This document shows positions 1 to 5,183 of a DNA stretch of 5,183 nucleotides, piece after piece. Location of the stretch: contig JAVCCT010000120.1 in the NCBI GenBank assembly GCA_030765325.1, positions 1-5,183 on the forward strand, in the 5' to 3' direction. The DNA comes from Candidatus Stygibacter frigidus (GTDB taxonomy: Bacteria > Cloacimonadota > Cloacimonadia > Cloacimonadales > TCS61). The stretch's first letter is position 1. Every line of letters starts with the position of its first letter. The translations under genes were made by a program, and so were the position numbers. Under the pieces are notes generated by a model. It did no database searches. It saw only the letters and a list, made by a program, of their open reading frames with translations, and was not told the origin of the DNA.

Positions 1-80
1 AAAAATGTCAATTACCTGAAATAGACATATATGATGAATATGTGCACTTTTTGGCAGAAAAATGCGGAAATCTGCAATGA
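1..80 (+). CDS. C-terminal end of an unidentified upstream gene (partial)
   Basis: The frame beginning at base 3 is open from the left edge to a TGA at 78-80 and gives 25 residues, starting KCQLPEIDIYDEY and ending AEKCGNLQ. The other two plus frames hit stops within the first 25 bases. The composition, with mixed hydrophobic, acidic and aromatic residues that would fit an amphipathic terminal helix, looks like a real protein end, but the piece is too short for family recognition. If real, the gene runs in the same direction as tldD, about 390 bases upstream of it. No convincing terminator follows the stop: the T-run at 116-121 is preceded only by a 4-bp stem. A chance open frame of this length is possible, so confidence is modest. 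Confidence 0.4.
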   Translation, partial: KCQLPEIDIYDEYVHFLAEKCGNLQ

Positions 81-468
81 AATCAATTACTTAGGTTGAA
101 CAGTCTCCAGACATGTTTTTTACTTTAAAAACCGTGACAATTCCATTCCTTTTCAAAGCGGTCTAAAACCTGATGATTGCCAAATTATTTTCAATAACAT
201 CAGCCACCAAACACATCTAACCGCAATAGCATCAGCAATAAGACAGTATAGCAGTTCCCGGAAGTGTTGTAGTAGTTTGGTAATATGGTAATTAATGGGT
301 GGAGCAGTTAGTCTTCAGCATTACAATATACCGTGGGTGTAATTCAGGTAATTGTAATTTTAGATTGATTTATTTTCATGGGTTGGCAAATTTTGTCTCA
401 AAGTAATTGTGCTGTTAATTGTTAGAGAATAATGAGTATAAATTTTAAATAATAGAACAGGAGGTAAT
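81..468. other. Intergenic region upstream of tldD, no gene recognised
   Basis: About 390 bases without a supportable gene. The longest plus-strand open stretch (about 99-290, ending in TAA) has no good start codon or ribosome site, and its translation resembles no family I know; the minus strand is broken by stops. GC content (22 of 60 in bases 121-180) is intermediate. Close to tldD there is a TATAAA at 437-442 that could be a -10 element, with a leader of roughly 20 bases, but no good -35 hexamer lies at the usual spacing. A short A/T hairpin (GTTTTT at 115-120 with AAAAAC at 127-132) is too weak to call. The region most likely holds the tldD promoter and perhaps decayed coding sequence. 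Confidence 0.5.
459..464 (+). promoter_or_regulatory. Ribosome binding site of tldD
   Basis: AGGAGG, a perfect Shine-Dalgarno core, ends four bases before the GTG at 469. It selects the GTG start. The ATG two bases earlier (467) is followed at once by TGA, and the next in-frame ATG (493) lies 28 bases from the site, which is too far. Confidence 0.75.
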
Positions 469-1914
469 GTGAGACATTTACTTGATGTAGCAATGAATGC
501 AGCAGTGAGTCTGGGTGCAGATTATGCTGATATTCGGATTCAGAAAACCCGGCGGGAATTCATCTTCCTGCGTAATCTCAGTTTGAAAAACACTTCAAAC
601 AGCTTGACTTATGGTTATGGGATCAGAGTATTCAAAAATGGAGCCTGGGGATTTGCCCACTCTAACGTGTTTACCCCAGATGCCGTAAAATCTACAGTTC
701 AAAAAGCTTTTGAAATTGCCCATCAAAGCTCCAGAGTACCATATGGTAACGGATTAAAACTTGCGGCAGAAAGAGCATATATTGACACCTATCGCACCCC
801 CTTGACCATCGATCCATTCAGTGTAGATATTAATGATAAAATCGATCTGATGATGGAAGTGAATAAAACGCTTTTGAATTTTGATAAGATCAAAGTAGCA
901 ACATTTATGTTTGAAGCTCAAAAAGATGATAAACTTTTTGCTTCTACGCTCGGCACCAATCTTGATCTTTCTACTACTTTTGTATATCCCACTTTCACAG
1001 CGAATGCTGTAGGAAATAATGACTCTCAGTCCAGAAGTTTTAATCTGGGTGGTTATGCAGGTGGCTGGGAATACGTTCTCGGATTAAATCTTCTAAATGA
1101 AGCACCCAGAGTGGCAGATGAAGCAATAATGAAGCTGGAAGCAGAAGTGCTCACAGAAGAGAAAAAGCGTGATCTGCTACTGGATCCCATTCATCTGGGA
1201 CTCACTATGCACGAATCAGTAGGTCATCCCACAGAGCTTGACCGCGTACTGGGCTGGGAAGCTGATTTTGCTGGAATTTCATTTGCCACCCCAGAAAAAC
1301 TTAAAACTTATCAATATGGCTCATCAATTGTTAATTTCATGGGAGATAACACCCTGGAAGGCGGTTTAGCTACTGCTGGTTATGATGATGATGGCGTGCC
1401 AAACCAAAAGTGGCATATCGTTAAAGACGGTATCTTAAATGAATATGGCACTACCCGGGCGACTGCACCTATTATTGGTGAAACAATGTCACGCGGCTGC
1501 AATAGGGCAACTAATTACTATGATTTTCCCATAAATCGTATTCCTAATCTTTATCTGCAACCCGGCAAAGAACCTCTTACACCGCAGGAACTGATATCTG
1601 ATACTGAAAATGCTATTTATATCGAGGGTCAAGGCTCCTTTTCCATTGATCAGCACCGCGTAAATTTCCAATTCGGTGGCGATCTTTTCTGGGAGATCAA
1701 GAATGGGAAAAAGCATAAAATGCTTAAAAAAGTTATCTATCGCAGTAATAATCCAGAATTCTGGAATAGTGTAGATGCTATTTGTGATGATCGGTTCTTC
1801 CAGAGTTTCGGAGTAAATAATTGTGGTAAAGGACAACCCGGTCAGCGCGGCAGGATGACTCATGGAGCCAGTCTCACGCGTTTCCGTAATATCACAGTGG
1901 GAGGTTCAAAATGA
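469..1914 (+). CDS. tldD: TldD, catalytic subunit of the TldD/TldE metalloprotease
   Basis: A 481-residue protein, the usual length for TldD. It shows the family's three-part layout: an N-terminal PmbA/TldD domain (about residues 18-85), a middle domain, and a C-terminal catalytic domain. The zinc motif HESVGH (HExxxH) is at 248-253, and Cys452 in the NNCGKGQ stretch sits where the family's third metal ligand lies. The conserved acidic segment YDDDG is at 305-309. In E. coli, TldD with TldE forms a cytoplasmic heterodimer that degrades unfolded peptides, trims the microcin B17 leader and degrades CcdA. TldD supplies the active site. No signal peptide is seen, so the protein should be cytoplasmic. 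Translation starts at GTG 469, chosen by the AGGAGG just upstream; an in-frame TAA at 439-441 limits extension. The stop overlaps the tldE start (ATGA), which indicates one operon with coupled translation. The natural substrate here is unknown, and no precursor peptide gene is visible nearby. Confidence 0.95.
   Translation: MRHLLDVAMNAAVSLGADYADIRIQKTRREFIFLRNLSLKNTSNSLTYGYGIRVFKNGAWGFAHSNVFTPDAVKSTVQKAFEIAHQSSRVPYGNGLKLAAERAYIDTYRTPLTIDPFSVDINDKIDLMMEVNKTLLNFDKIKVATFMFEAQKDDKLFASTLGTNLDLSTTFVYPTFTANAVGNNDSQSRSFNLGGYAGGWEYVLGLNLLNEAPRVADEAIMKLEAEVLTEEKKRDLLLDPIHLGLTMHESVGHPTELDRVLGWEADFAGISFATPEKLKTYQYGSSIVNFMGDNTLEGGLATAGYDDDGVPNQKWHIVKDGILNEYGTTRATAPIIGETMSRGCNRATNYYDFPINRIPNLYLQPGKEPLTPQELISDTENAIYIEGQGSFSIDQHRVNFQFGGDLFWEIKNGKKHKMLKKVIYRSNNPEFWNSVDAICDDRFFQSFGVNNCGKGQPGQRGRMTHGASLTRFRNITVGGSK
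1899..1904 (+). promoter_or_regulatory. Ribosome binding site of tldE inside the end of tldD
   Basis: GGGAGG lies within the last codons of tldD, six bases before the ATG at 1911. With the ATGA overlap it supports coupled translation of the two subunits. Confidence 0.7.
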
Positions 1915-3197
1915 TAGATCAAAAAACCATGCAAAAAGCTGCTGAATATATCAGAAAAAACTGCCAGGCTCATGATTGGTCATTTTCTATCCGCAGTGCT
2001 AATCATACCCGCACAAGATTTGCTCAAAACGGGATCACTCAACATATCACTGGTGATTCAAACGGAATTTCATTAACAGTTGCCTTTGATGCAAAAACCG
2101 GCTCTGCTTCAGTTAATGACACTTCTGAAGCAGGACTTGCCTATTTGATAGAAACAGCAGAAACTATTGCTTTGCGTAATCAGCCAGACCCGGAATTTGT
2201 GGTTTCTGAATCAGCAAAAGAATTACCAGTAACAGATAATTTTTCGGAAGCTACTGAAAAGCTCAGTCCCGCAGATCTGGTTAACATAGTAGAAAAATGT
2301 GTAAAAAATGCTGTAAGTAAAGATGCCAAAGTATCTGGTATGACGGAAAAAGATGCAGGAGCATACAGTTTATACACTAAAAACGGATTTGAAGGGTTCC
2401 ATAAATCTACCAGTTTTTCGCATTCCATGACCATGAAAAAAGGTGGTGTGGAAACTAAGATAAACCGTTCCATGCTTGATTATAACGATTTTGATGTAGA
2501 TAAAATAATCGCTCAATTCAATACTCAGTTTGACAGCCTCACAAATCCCAAACCCATTGAGCCTGGAAAGATTTCTGTTATTTTGCGCCCCCAGGCAGTT
2601 GCTGACTGGTTTGTATATCTTTTCTGGATGCTGGAAAGACGCAGTGCTGATGAAGGTGTATCACCATATTCAGGACAGCTCGGTAAAAAATTCTTCGGCG
2701 ATAGTTTCACCGTGAAATCTGTTCTGGATGTTCCCGGACTTTCTGCGCCACCATTTACTGGTGAAGGACTGGCTACCGAGAATATTAACTGGATAAAGAA
2801 CGGCGTTATAGAAAACATGTTCACTTCCCGCTGGTATGCCCAAAAAACCAATTCCAAGCCGAACAGTCCTTTTAATATCCTGATTGAGGGTGGTAATACC
2901 ACTGAAGCAGAGATGATGAAAATGGTACCTCGTGGCGTGATCCTCAATAATCTGTGGTATATCCGCAATATAGACCGCAAAGAAGGTACTCAAACTGGAC
3001 TTACCCGTGATGGAGTACTATATTTTGAGGATGGTAAAATCGTGAGTTCAGTTAATAATTTCCGCTGGAATGAGATACTCCATGATGTCACCAGACGTAT
3101 TATTGCTACTGGTCCCAGTGAACTTATTGAAACCTGGTGCAAAGTACCAACATTTCTGGTTAAAGATTTTAATTTCGTTGATACCACCACGTTTTAA
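1911..3197 (+). CDS. tldE: TldE (PmbA), non-catalytic partner of TldD
   Basis: A 428-residue member of the PmbA/TldE family and a paralogue of the preceding gene. It has no HExxxH. The segment that lines up with the zinc helix of TldD begins at ILRPQAVADW (about 224-233) and lacks the two His and the Glu. The acidic loop of TldD is matched by FTGEG (282-286). The family signatures TGLTRDG (362-368) and VNNFRWNE (381-388) are intact near the C-terminus. In the E. coli complex TldE pairs with TldD to form the peptide-holding chamber, and the complex needs both subunits. The start at ATG 1911 is supported by GGGAGG six bases upstream and by the overlap with the tldD stop. The gene ends in tandem stops (TAATAG) and is followed about 20 bases later by a strong terminator, so it is the last gene of the operon. 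No truncation or frameshift is seen. Confidence 0.93.
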   Translation: MIDQKTMQKAAEYIRKNCQAHDWSFSIRSANHTRTRFAQNGITQHITGDSNGISLTVAFDAKTGSASVNDTSEAGLAYLIETAETIALRNQPDPEFVVSESAKELPVTDNFSEATEKLSPADLVNIVEKCVKNAVSKDAKVSGMTEKDAGAYSLYTKNGFEGFHKSTSFSHSMTMKKGGVETKINRSMLDYNDFDVDKIIAQFNTQFDSLTNPKPIEPGKISVILRPQAVADWFVYLFWMLERRSADEGVSPYSGQLGKKFFGDSFTVKSVLDVPGLSAPPFTGEGLATENINWIKNGVIENMFTSRWYAQKTNSKPNSPFNILIEGGNTTEAEMMKMVPRGVILNNLWYIRNIDRKEGTQTGLTRDGVLYFEDGKIVSSVNNFRWNEILHDVTRRIIATGPSELIETWCKVPTFLVKDFNFVDTTTF

Positions 3198-3217
3198 TAG
3201 CTAATATCTGAATATAT

Positions 3218-3247
3218 AGCCCGGCACATATCTGCCGGGCTTTTTTT
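3218..3247 (+). terminator. Rho-independent terminator of the tldD-tldE operon
   Basis: A perfect 9-bp GC-rich stem (AGCCCGGCA at 3218-3226 with TGCCGGGCT at 3233-3241) encloses a 6-base loop (CATATC) and runs into seven T residues at 3241-3247. It lies 21 bases after the tldE stop. On the minus strand the same hairpin is followed only by ATATATT, so it may stop transcripts from the convergent module less efficiently. No other terminator is seen for that module. Confidence 0.93.
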
Positions 3248-3257
3248 ATTATAAATA

Positions 3258-3878
3258 TTATTGATGGGAAAGCTTAAAGAGAAAATCTTTCAAATTTGAA
3301 TAAACGGGTGAAGAGAAATTCCAGTATTTTTTGTGAGCAGCTAAGCCTACACTGGATACGAGTTCTTTTTTTCCAGCTAAATATGCTGCACAAAAGCGTT
3401 TTGATATTTTAGAAACTGACGGAGTTAGTTCTCTGATGCAATTGATAAAACTCTCCACACAAGTTACTACAGGATCAGAATGAACAGCTTTCAGACATAA
3501 ATCTTCTAATGCACCCTTTTCACCTTCTCCTGGCATAATAAAAATACCAATAGCGGGAGAATGGCTTGAAAATAACCCCTGTTGTTTTATGGAACTTAAA
3601 CCTACATTATCTAAACTGTTGAATATCCTATCCATAGTAGCATTATAATTATCATCTGAATCTTGAATTATCCCGATAGTTACGATATCTTCAAAATTAG
3701 GGATTTTTATTAAAGCTTCTATATTTCCTTTCAATTTTCTCTTTCCGCCAGTTACAATTATTTGAATATTATCTATATCAAGTTCTTTGAAAAAGGCATT
3801 GAAAAAGTTTTCTTCATCTTTACCTTCCACCAATAAAAGTCGCTGCAGAACAATTTGTATTTTTGGGTTGTCAATCAT
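3258..3878 (-). CDS. DUF3226-type TOPRIM-fold protein, putative effector nuclease of an ATPase-coupled module
   Basis: A 206-residue protein that resembles the DUF3226 family, a small branch of the TOPRIM fold related to the nuclease domain of OLD proteins. Three acidic motifs appear in order: LLLVEGKD (14-21, Glu18), a hydrophobic strand ending QDSDDN (72-77, Asp73 and Asp75), and the family-typical GALEDLCL (122-129, Glu125). These would bind divalent metal in a TOPRIM nuclease. GGKRK at 44-48 may contact nucleic acid, which is inference. It lies directly downstream of the AAA15 ATPase, whose TAA stop overlaps this ATG by one base (TAATG). A TTG at 3893 would add five residues (MGIEI), but I prefer the ATG at 3878 because of the overlap and because the family usually begins close to the VEG strand. 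No signal peptide or membrane segment is seen. The biochemical activity of DUF3226 proteins is not something I can state as known; nuclease activity is inferred from the fold and from the PARIS effector AriB. Confidence 0.85.
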   Translation of the reverse strand: MIDNPKIQIVLQRLLLVEGKDEENFFNAFFKELDIDNIQIIVTGGKRKLKGNIEALIKIPNFEDIVTIGIIQDSDDNYNATMDRIFNSLDNVGLSSIKQQGLFSSHSPAIGIFIMPGEGEKGALEDLCLKAVHSDPVVTCVESFINCIRELTPSVSKISKRFCAAYLAGKKELVSSVGLAAHKKYWNFSSPVYSNLKDFLFKLSHQ

Positions 3879-4942
3879 TATCTCAATTCCCAATTGCTTT
3901 GGATTGTCTGAGTAAGAACATCAAGTTCATAGCTTATTGCTTTATTCTTATCATTTTTGTGCTCAATCCTATATAACATAACATTCTTATAGCTTTCTTC
4001 AACAGCAACCTGATTGAATTTGATAATATTTTCCCATGAATGAGTTGTGGCAAAAATCTGTACGTTCAGCATTTCAGCAGCTTTAAATACAGCTTTCCAT
4101 AGCGTTGAAAGTGTTTTATGATGAAATCCGTTTTCAATCTCATCAATAAGAATATAGCCATCTTTTTTGTCATAGATCGCCAAAATTATTACCAGTAATC
4201 TATTAATCCCATCTCCCATTAAATTGATAGGTATAAGATTTTTTCTTCCAATATCAGCAGCTATAACATTATTAGCCAGAATCTCCAATGATTTGAGCTC
4301 TGGTTCAATTTCCTGCAGAATTTGGATCAATGTAGCTTCTTCTTTTTTAAATTTAATGTTTTCCAATCGATTAACAGTATCCTGAATATATTTTCTGGGT
4401 GGAATAAAAACTCCAAATAGCTTTTCAGAGTAGTTTTGTGGTAATTCTATTCTTATTTCTGGATTATCAATCAACATACGAGAAATTACTTTATCACTTT
4501 TCCCTTTTGTTGATTCTTTATAATCCAACCGATTTTCCAAACCTTTGATATATGAAAAATAAGTTAAAGAATTTTCACTGGAATCATTATCGCTCAACTT
4601 CACAATTTTGCTATTTCCATATTCATTGTAAATTGGTGAAATACTTAGATTTCGATATTGCTTGGGATTTTTAATAATTGTATTTATAGTAATATCATTA
4701 TCAAGATTAAAATTATGAAAAAAAGACATGAGAATCTTACTGTCTAACATAGCAAATTGTCTAAAGAGATTTATATTACGAAATAAACCAGGATTAGTAG
4801 CACCAATATTCAAGAAAATAGATTCCAGGATTGTAGATTTCCCACTGTTGTTATTCCCCACAAAAAGATTGACTTTTTTAAAATCATTGATCATTAGTTC
4901 AGAAATCCCTCTGAAATTGCTTATATATAATTCCTTAATCAT
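3878..4942 (-). CDS. AAA15-family (ABC/OLD-like) ATPase, putative sensor of a defence module
   Basis: A 354-residue AAA_15/AAA_21-type ATPase in the SMC/Rad50/OLD branch of P-loop NTPases. The N-terminus (IKELYISNFRGI) is the typical first strand. Walker A, GNNNSGKST, is at 29-37. A variable insert of about 190 residues with predicted-looking helices follows, including a charged stretch around 192-222. The signature-like motif MGDGINRLL is at 242-250, Walker B ILIDEIENG at 264-272 (Asp267, Glu268), and the H-loop ATTHSWE at 298-304 (His301). All ATPase motifs look intact. Such proteins dimerise on ATP, and in OLD, PARIS and Gabija they sense infection or gate a TOPRIM nuclease. This one has no TOPRIM domain of its own; that domain is encoded by the next gene, one base overlapping. 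The start at ATG 4942 is supported by GGAGG four bases upstream. The gene is markedly more AT-rich than tldD-tldE. A housekeeping repair role cannot be excluded. Confidence 0.9.
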   Translation of the reverse strand: MIKELYISNFRGISELMINDFKKVNLFVGNNNSGKSTILESIFLNIGATNPGLFRNINLFRQFAMLDSKILMSFFHNFNLDNDITINTIIKNPKQYRNLSISPIYNEYGNSKIVKLSDNDSSENSLTYFSYIKGLENRLDYKESTKGKSDKVISRMLIDNPEIRIELPQNYSEKLFGVFIPPRKYIQDTVNRLENIKFKKEEATLIQILQEIEPELKSLEILANNVIAADIGRKNLIPINLMGDGINRLLVIILAIYDKKDGYILIDEIENGFHHKTLSTLWKAVFKAAEMLNVQIFATTHSWENIIKFNQVAVEESYKNVMLYRIEHKNDKNKAISYELDVLTQTIQSNWELR

Positions 4943-4946
4943 TATT

Positions 4947-4951
4947 CCTCC
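4947..4951 (-). promoter_or_regulatory. Ribosome binding site of the AAA15 ATPase gene
   Basis: On the minus strand GGAGG precedes the ATG at 4942 by four bases (AATA). It is the strongest Shine-Dalgarno match of the two-gene module. The downstream TOPRIM gene has only GGGA and GAG weakly placed before its start, as expected if it is read by coupled translation. Confidence 0.65.
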
Positions 4952-4962
4952 AAAATATTACA

Positions 4963-4968
4963 ATTATA
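4963..4968 (-). promoter_or_regulatory. Possible -10 element for the ATPase-TOPRIM module
   Basis: A perfect minus-strand TATAAT 20 bases before the ATPase start would give a leader of about a dozen bases that begins near the ribosome site. No good -35 hexamer sits 16-18 bases upstream. A second minus-strand TATAAT at 5073-5078 has TTGGTG 19 bases upstream, inside the hairpin at 5097-5116, and is an alternative with a leader of about 120 bases. In so AT-rich a stretch either could be chance. Confidence 0.3.
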
Positions 4969-5096
4969 CTTCACTAAATACAGAAATTGCAGTCTGTTGA
5001 ATTTAGTCAATAAATTTCGATTGTTACCTGGCATCCCCCTGGAATTAACTGCAATTGTATCGGTACTGAACTATTATATTGAGCCATTCTCATTAA

Positions 5097-5116
5097 CCAC
5101 CAACTTTAGTTGTTGG
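5097..5116. repeat. REP-like imperfect palindrome
   Basis: CCACCAAC (5097-5104) and GTTGTTGG (5109-5116) pair in seven of eight positions around the loop TTTA, with one C-T mismatch. The ACCACCAACTTTAGTTG type of palindrome resembles intergenic REP elements I associate with Bacteroidetes-like genomes and IS200-like REP transposases; that likeness is from memory. There is no T-run suited to a terminator. Only one copy is in the window, so repeat status is inferred. Confidence 0.35.
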
Positions 5117-5183
5117 GCTGGAGTTTGGACATTTTACTAAATTCAATACTTTTTCAGCTCGTATAATGTTGTTAAGCCAAACA

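Noticed and set aside
105..121. Short GTCT-CC-AGAC stem followed by six T as a terminator for the left-edge gene
   Set aside because: A 4-bp stem with a 2-base loop is too small to act as an intrinsic terminator.
108..131. Loose similarity of this stretch to 5125-5140 (GACAT then T-run then ACT), considered as flanking direct repeats of an insertion
   Set aside because: The match is short, needs gaps and lies in AT-rich sequence, so chance is the better explanation.
99..290. Plus-strand open stretch with no start in the upstream intergenic region
   Set aside because: No usable start codon or Shine-Dalgarno site and no family resemblance; left as intergenic.
1489..1863. Minus-strand open frame of 124 codons inside tldD
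   Set aside because: It lies wholly antisense to the well-conserved catalytic half of tldD, has no ribosome site and gives no recognisable protein.
2180..2993. Three minus-strand open frames and one plus-strand frame inside tldE
   Set aside because: They overlap each other and a clear family gene; their translations have no domain-like pattern.
2990..3190. Minus-strand open frame at the 3' end of tldE
   Set aside because: Antisense shadow of the conserved TldE C-terminus.
4728..5000. Plus-strand open frame of 90 codons over the ATPase start
   Set aside because: It is antisense to the Walker A region and its translation mirrors that gene; no ribosome site.
5139..5167. Plus-strand TATAAT at 5162-5167 as a promoter for a gene beyond the right edge
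   Set aside because: No -35 hexamer at normal spacing and the downstream gene is not in the window.

Overview
The window is from a bacterium with a moderately AT-rich genome, G-rich Shine-Dalgarno sites and ordinary rho-independent terminators. The TldD and TldE sequences recall those of the Bacteroidetes / Ignavibacteria / Cloacimonadota part of the tree, but that placement is an impression from sequence style and is not proven by anything here.

Layout. Positions 1-80 hold what looks like the last 25 codons of a plus-strand gene that enters from the left. Positions 81-468 have no convincing gene and lead to a plus-strand operon. In that operon tldD (469-1914) and tldE/pmbA (1911-3197) overlap by ATGA and encode the two subunits of the TldD/TldE metalloprotease. 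TldD carries the HExxxH zinc motif and a C-terminal Cys; TldE is the paralogue without a metal site. A strong terminator hairpin (3218-3247) closes the operon.

A minus-strand, two-gene module converges on it. It comprises a 354-aa AAA15/ABC-type ATPase (3878-4942) followed, with a one-base TAATG overlap, by a small DUF3226 TOPRIM-fold protein (3258-3878). The ATPase has intact Walker A, signature, Walker B and H-loop motifs. The TOPRIM protein keeps its acidic metal-binding residues. An OLD-type ATPase coupled to a separate TOPRIM effector has the same architecture as the phage-defence systems PARIS (AriA plus the DUF4435 protein AriB) and, more loosely, AbiL and Gabija. The pair is therefore a good candidate for a less-studied defence module. 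Its GC content is visibly lower than that of the tld operon (about 28% against 41% in hand-counted samples), which suggests acquisition by transfer. The right flank (4943-5183) carries a likely promoter and ribosome site for the module and a REP-like imperfect hairpin.

The two operons show no evident functional link. The tld genes look like resident housekeeping or peptide-processing genes, and the ATPase-TOPRIM pair looks like accessory cargo placed tail-to-tail with them.
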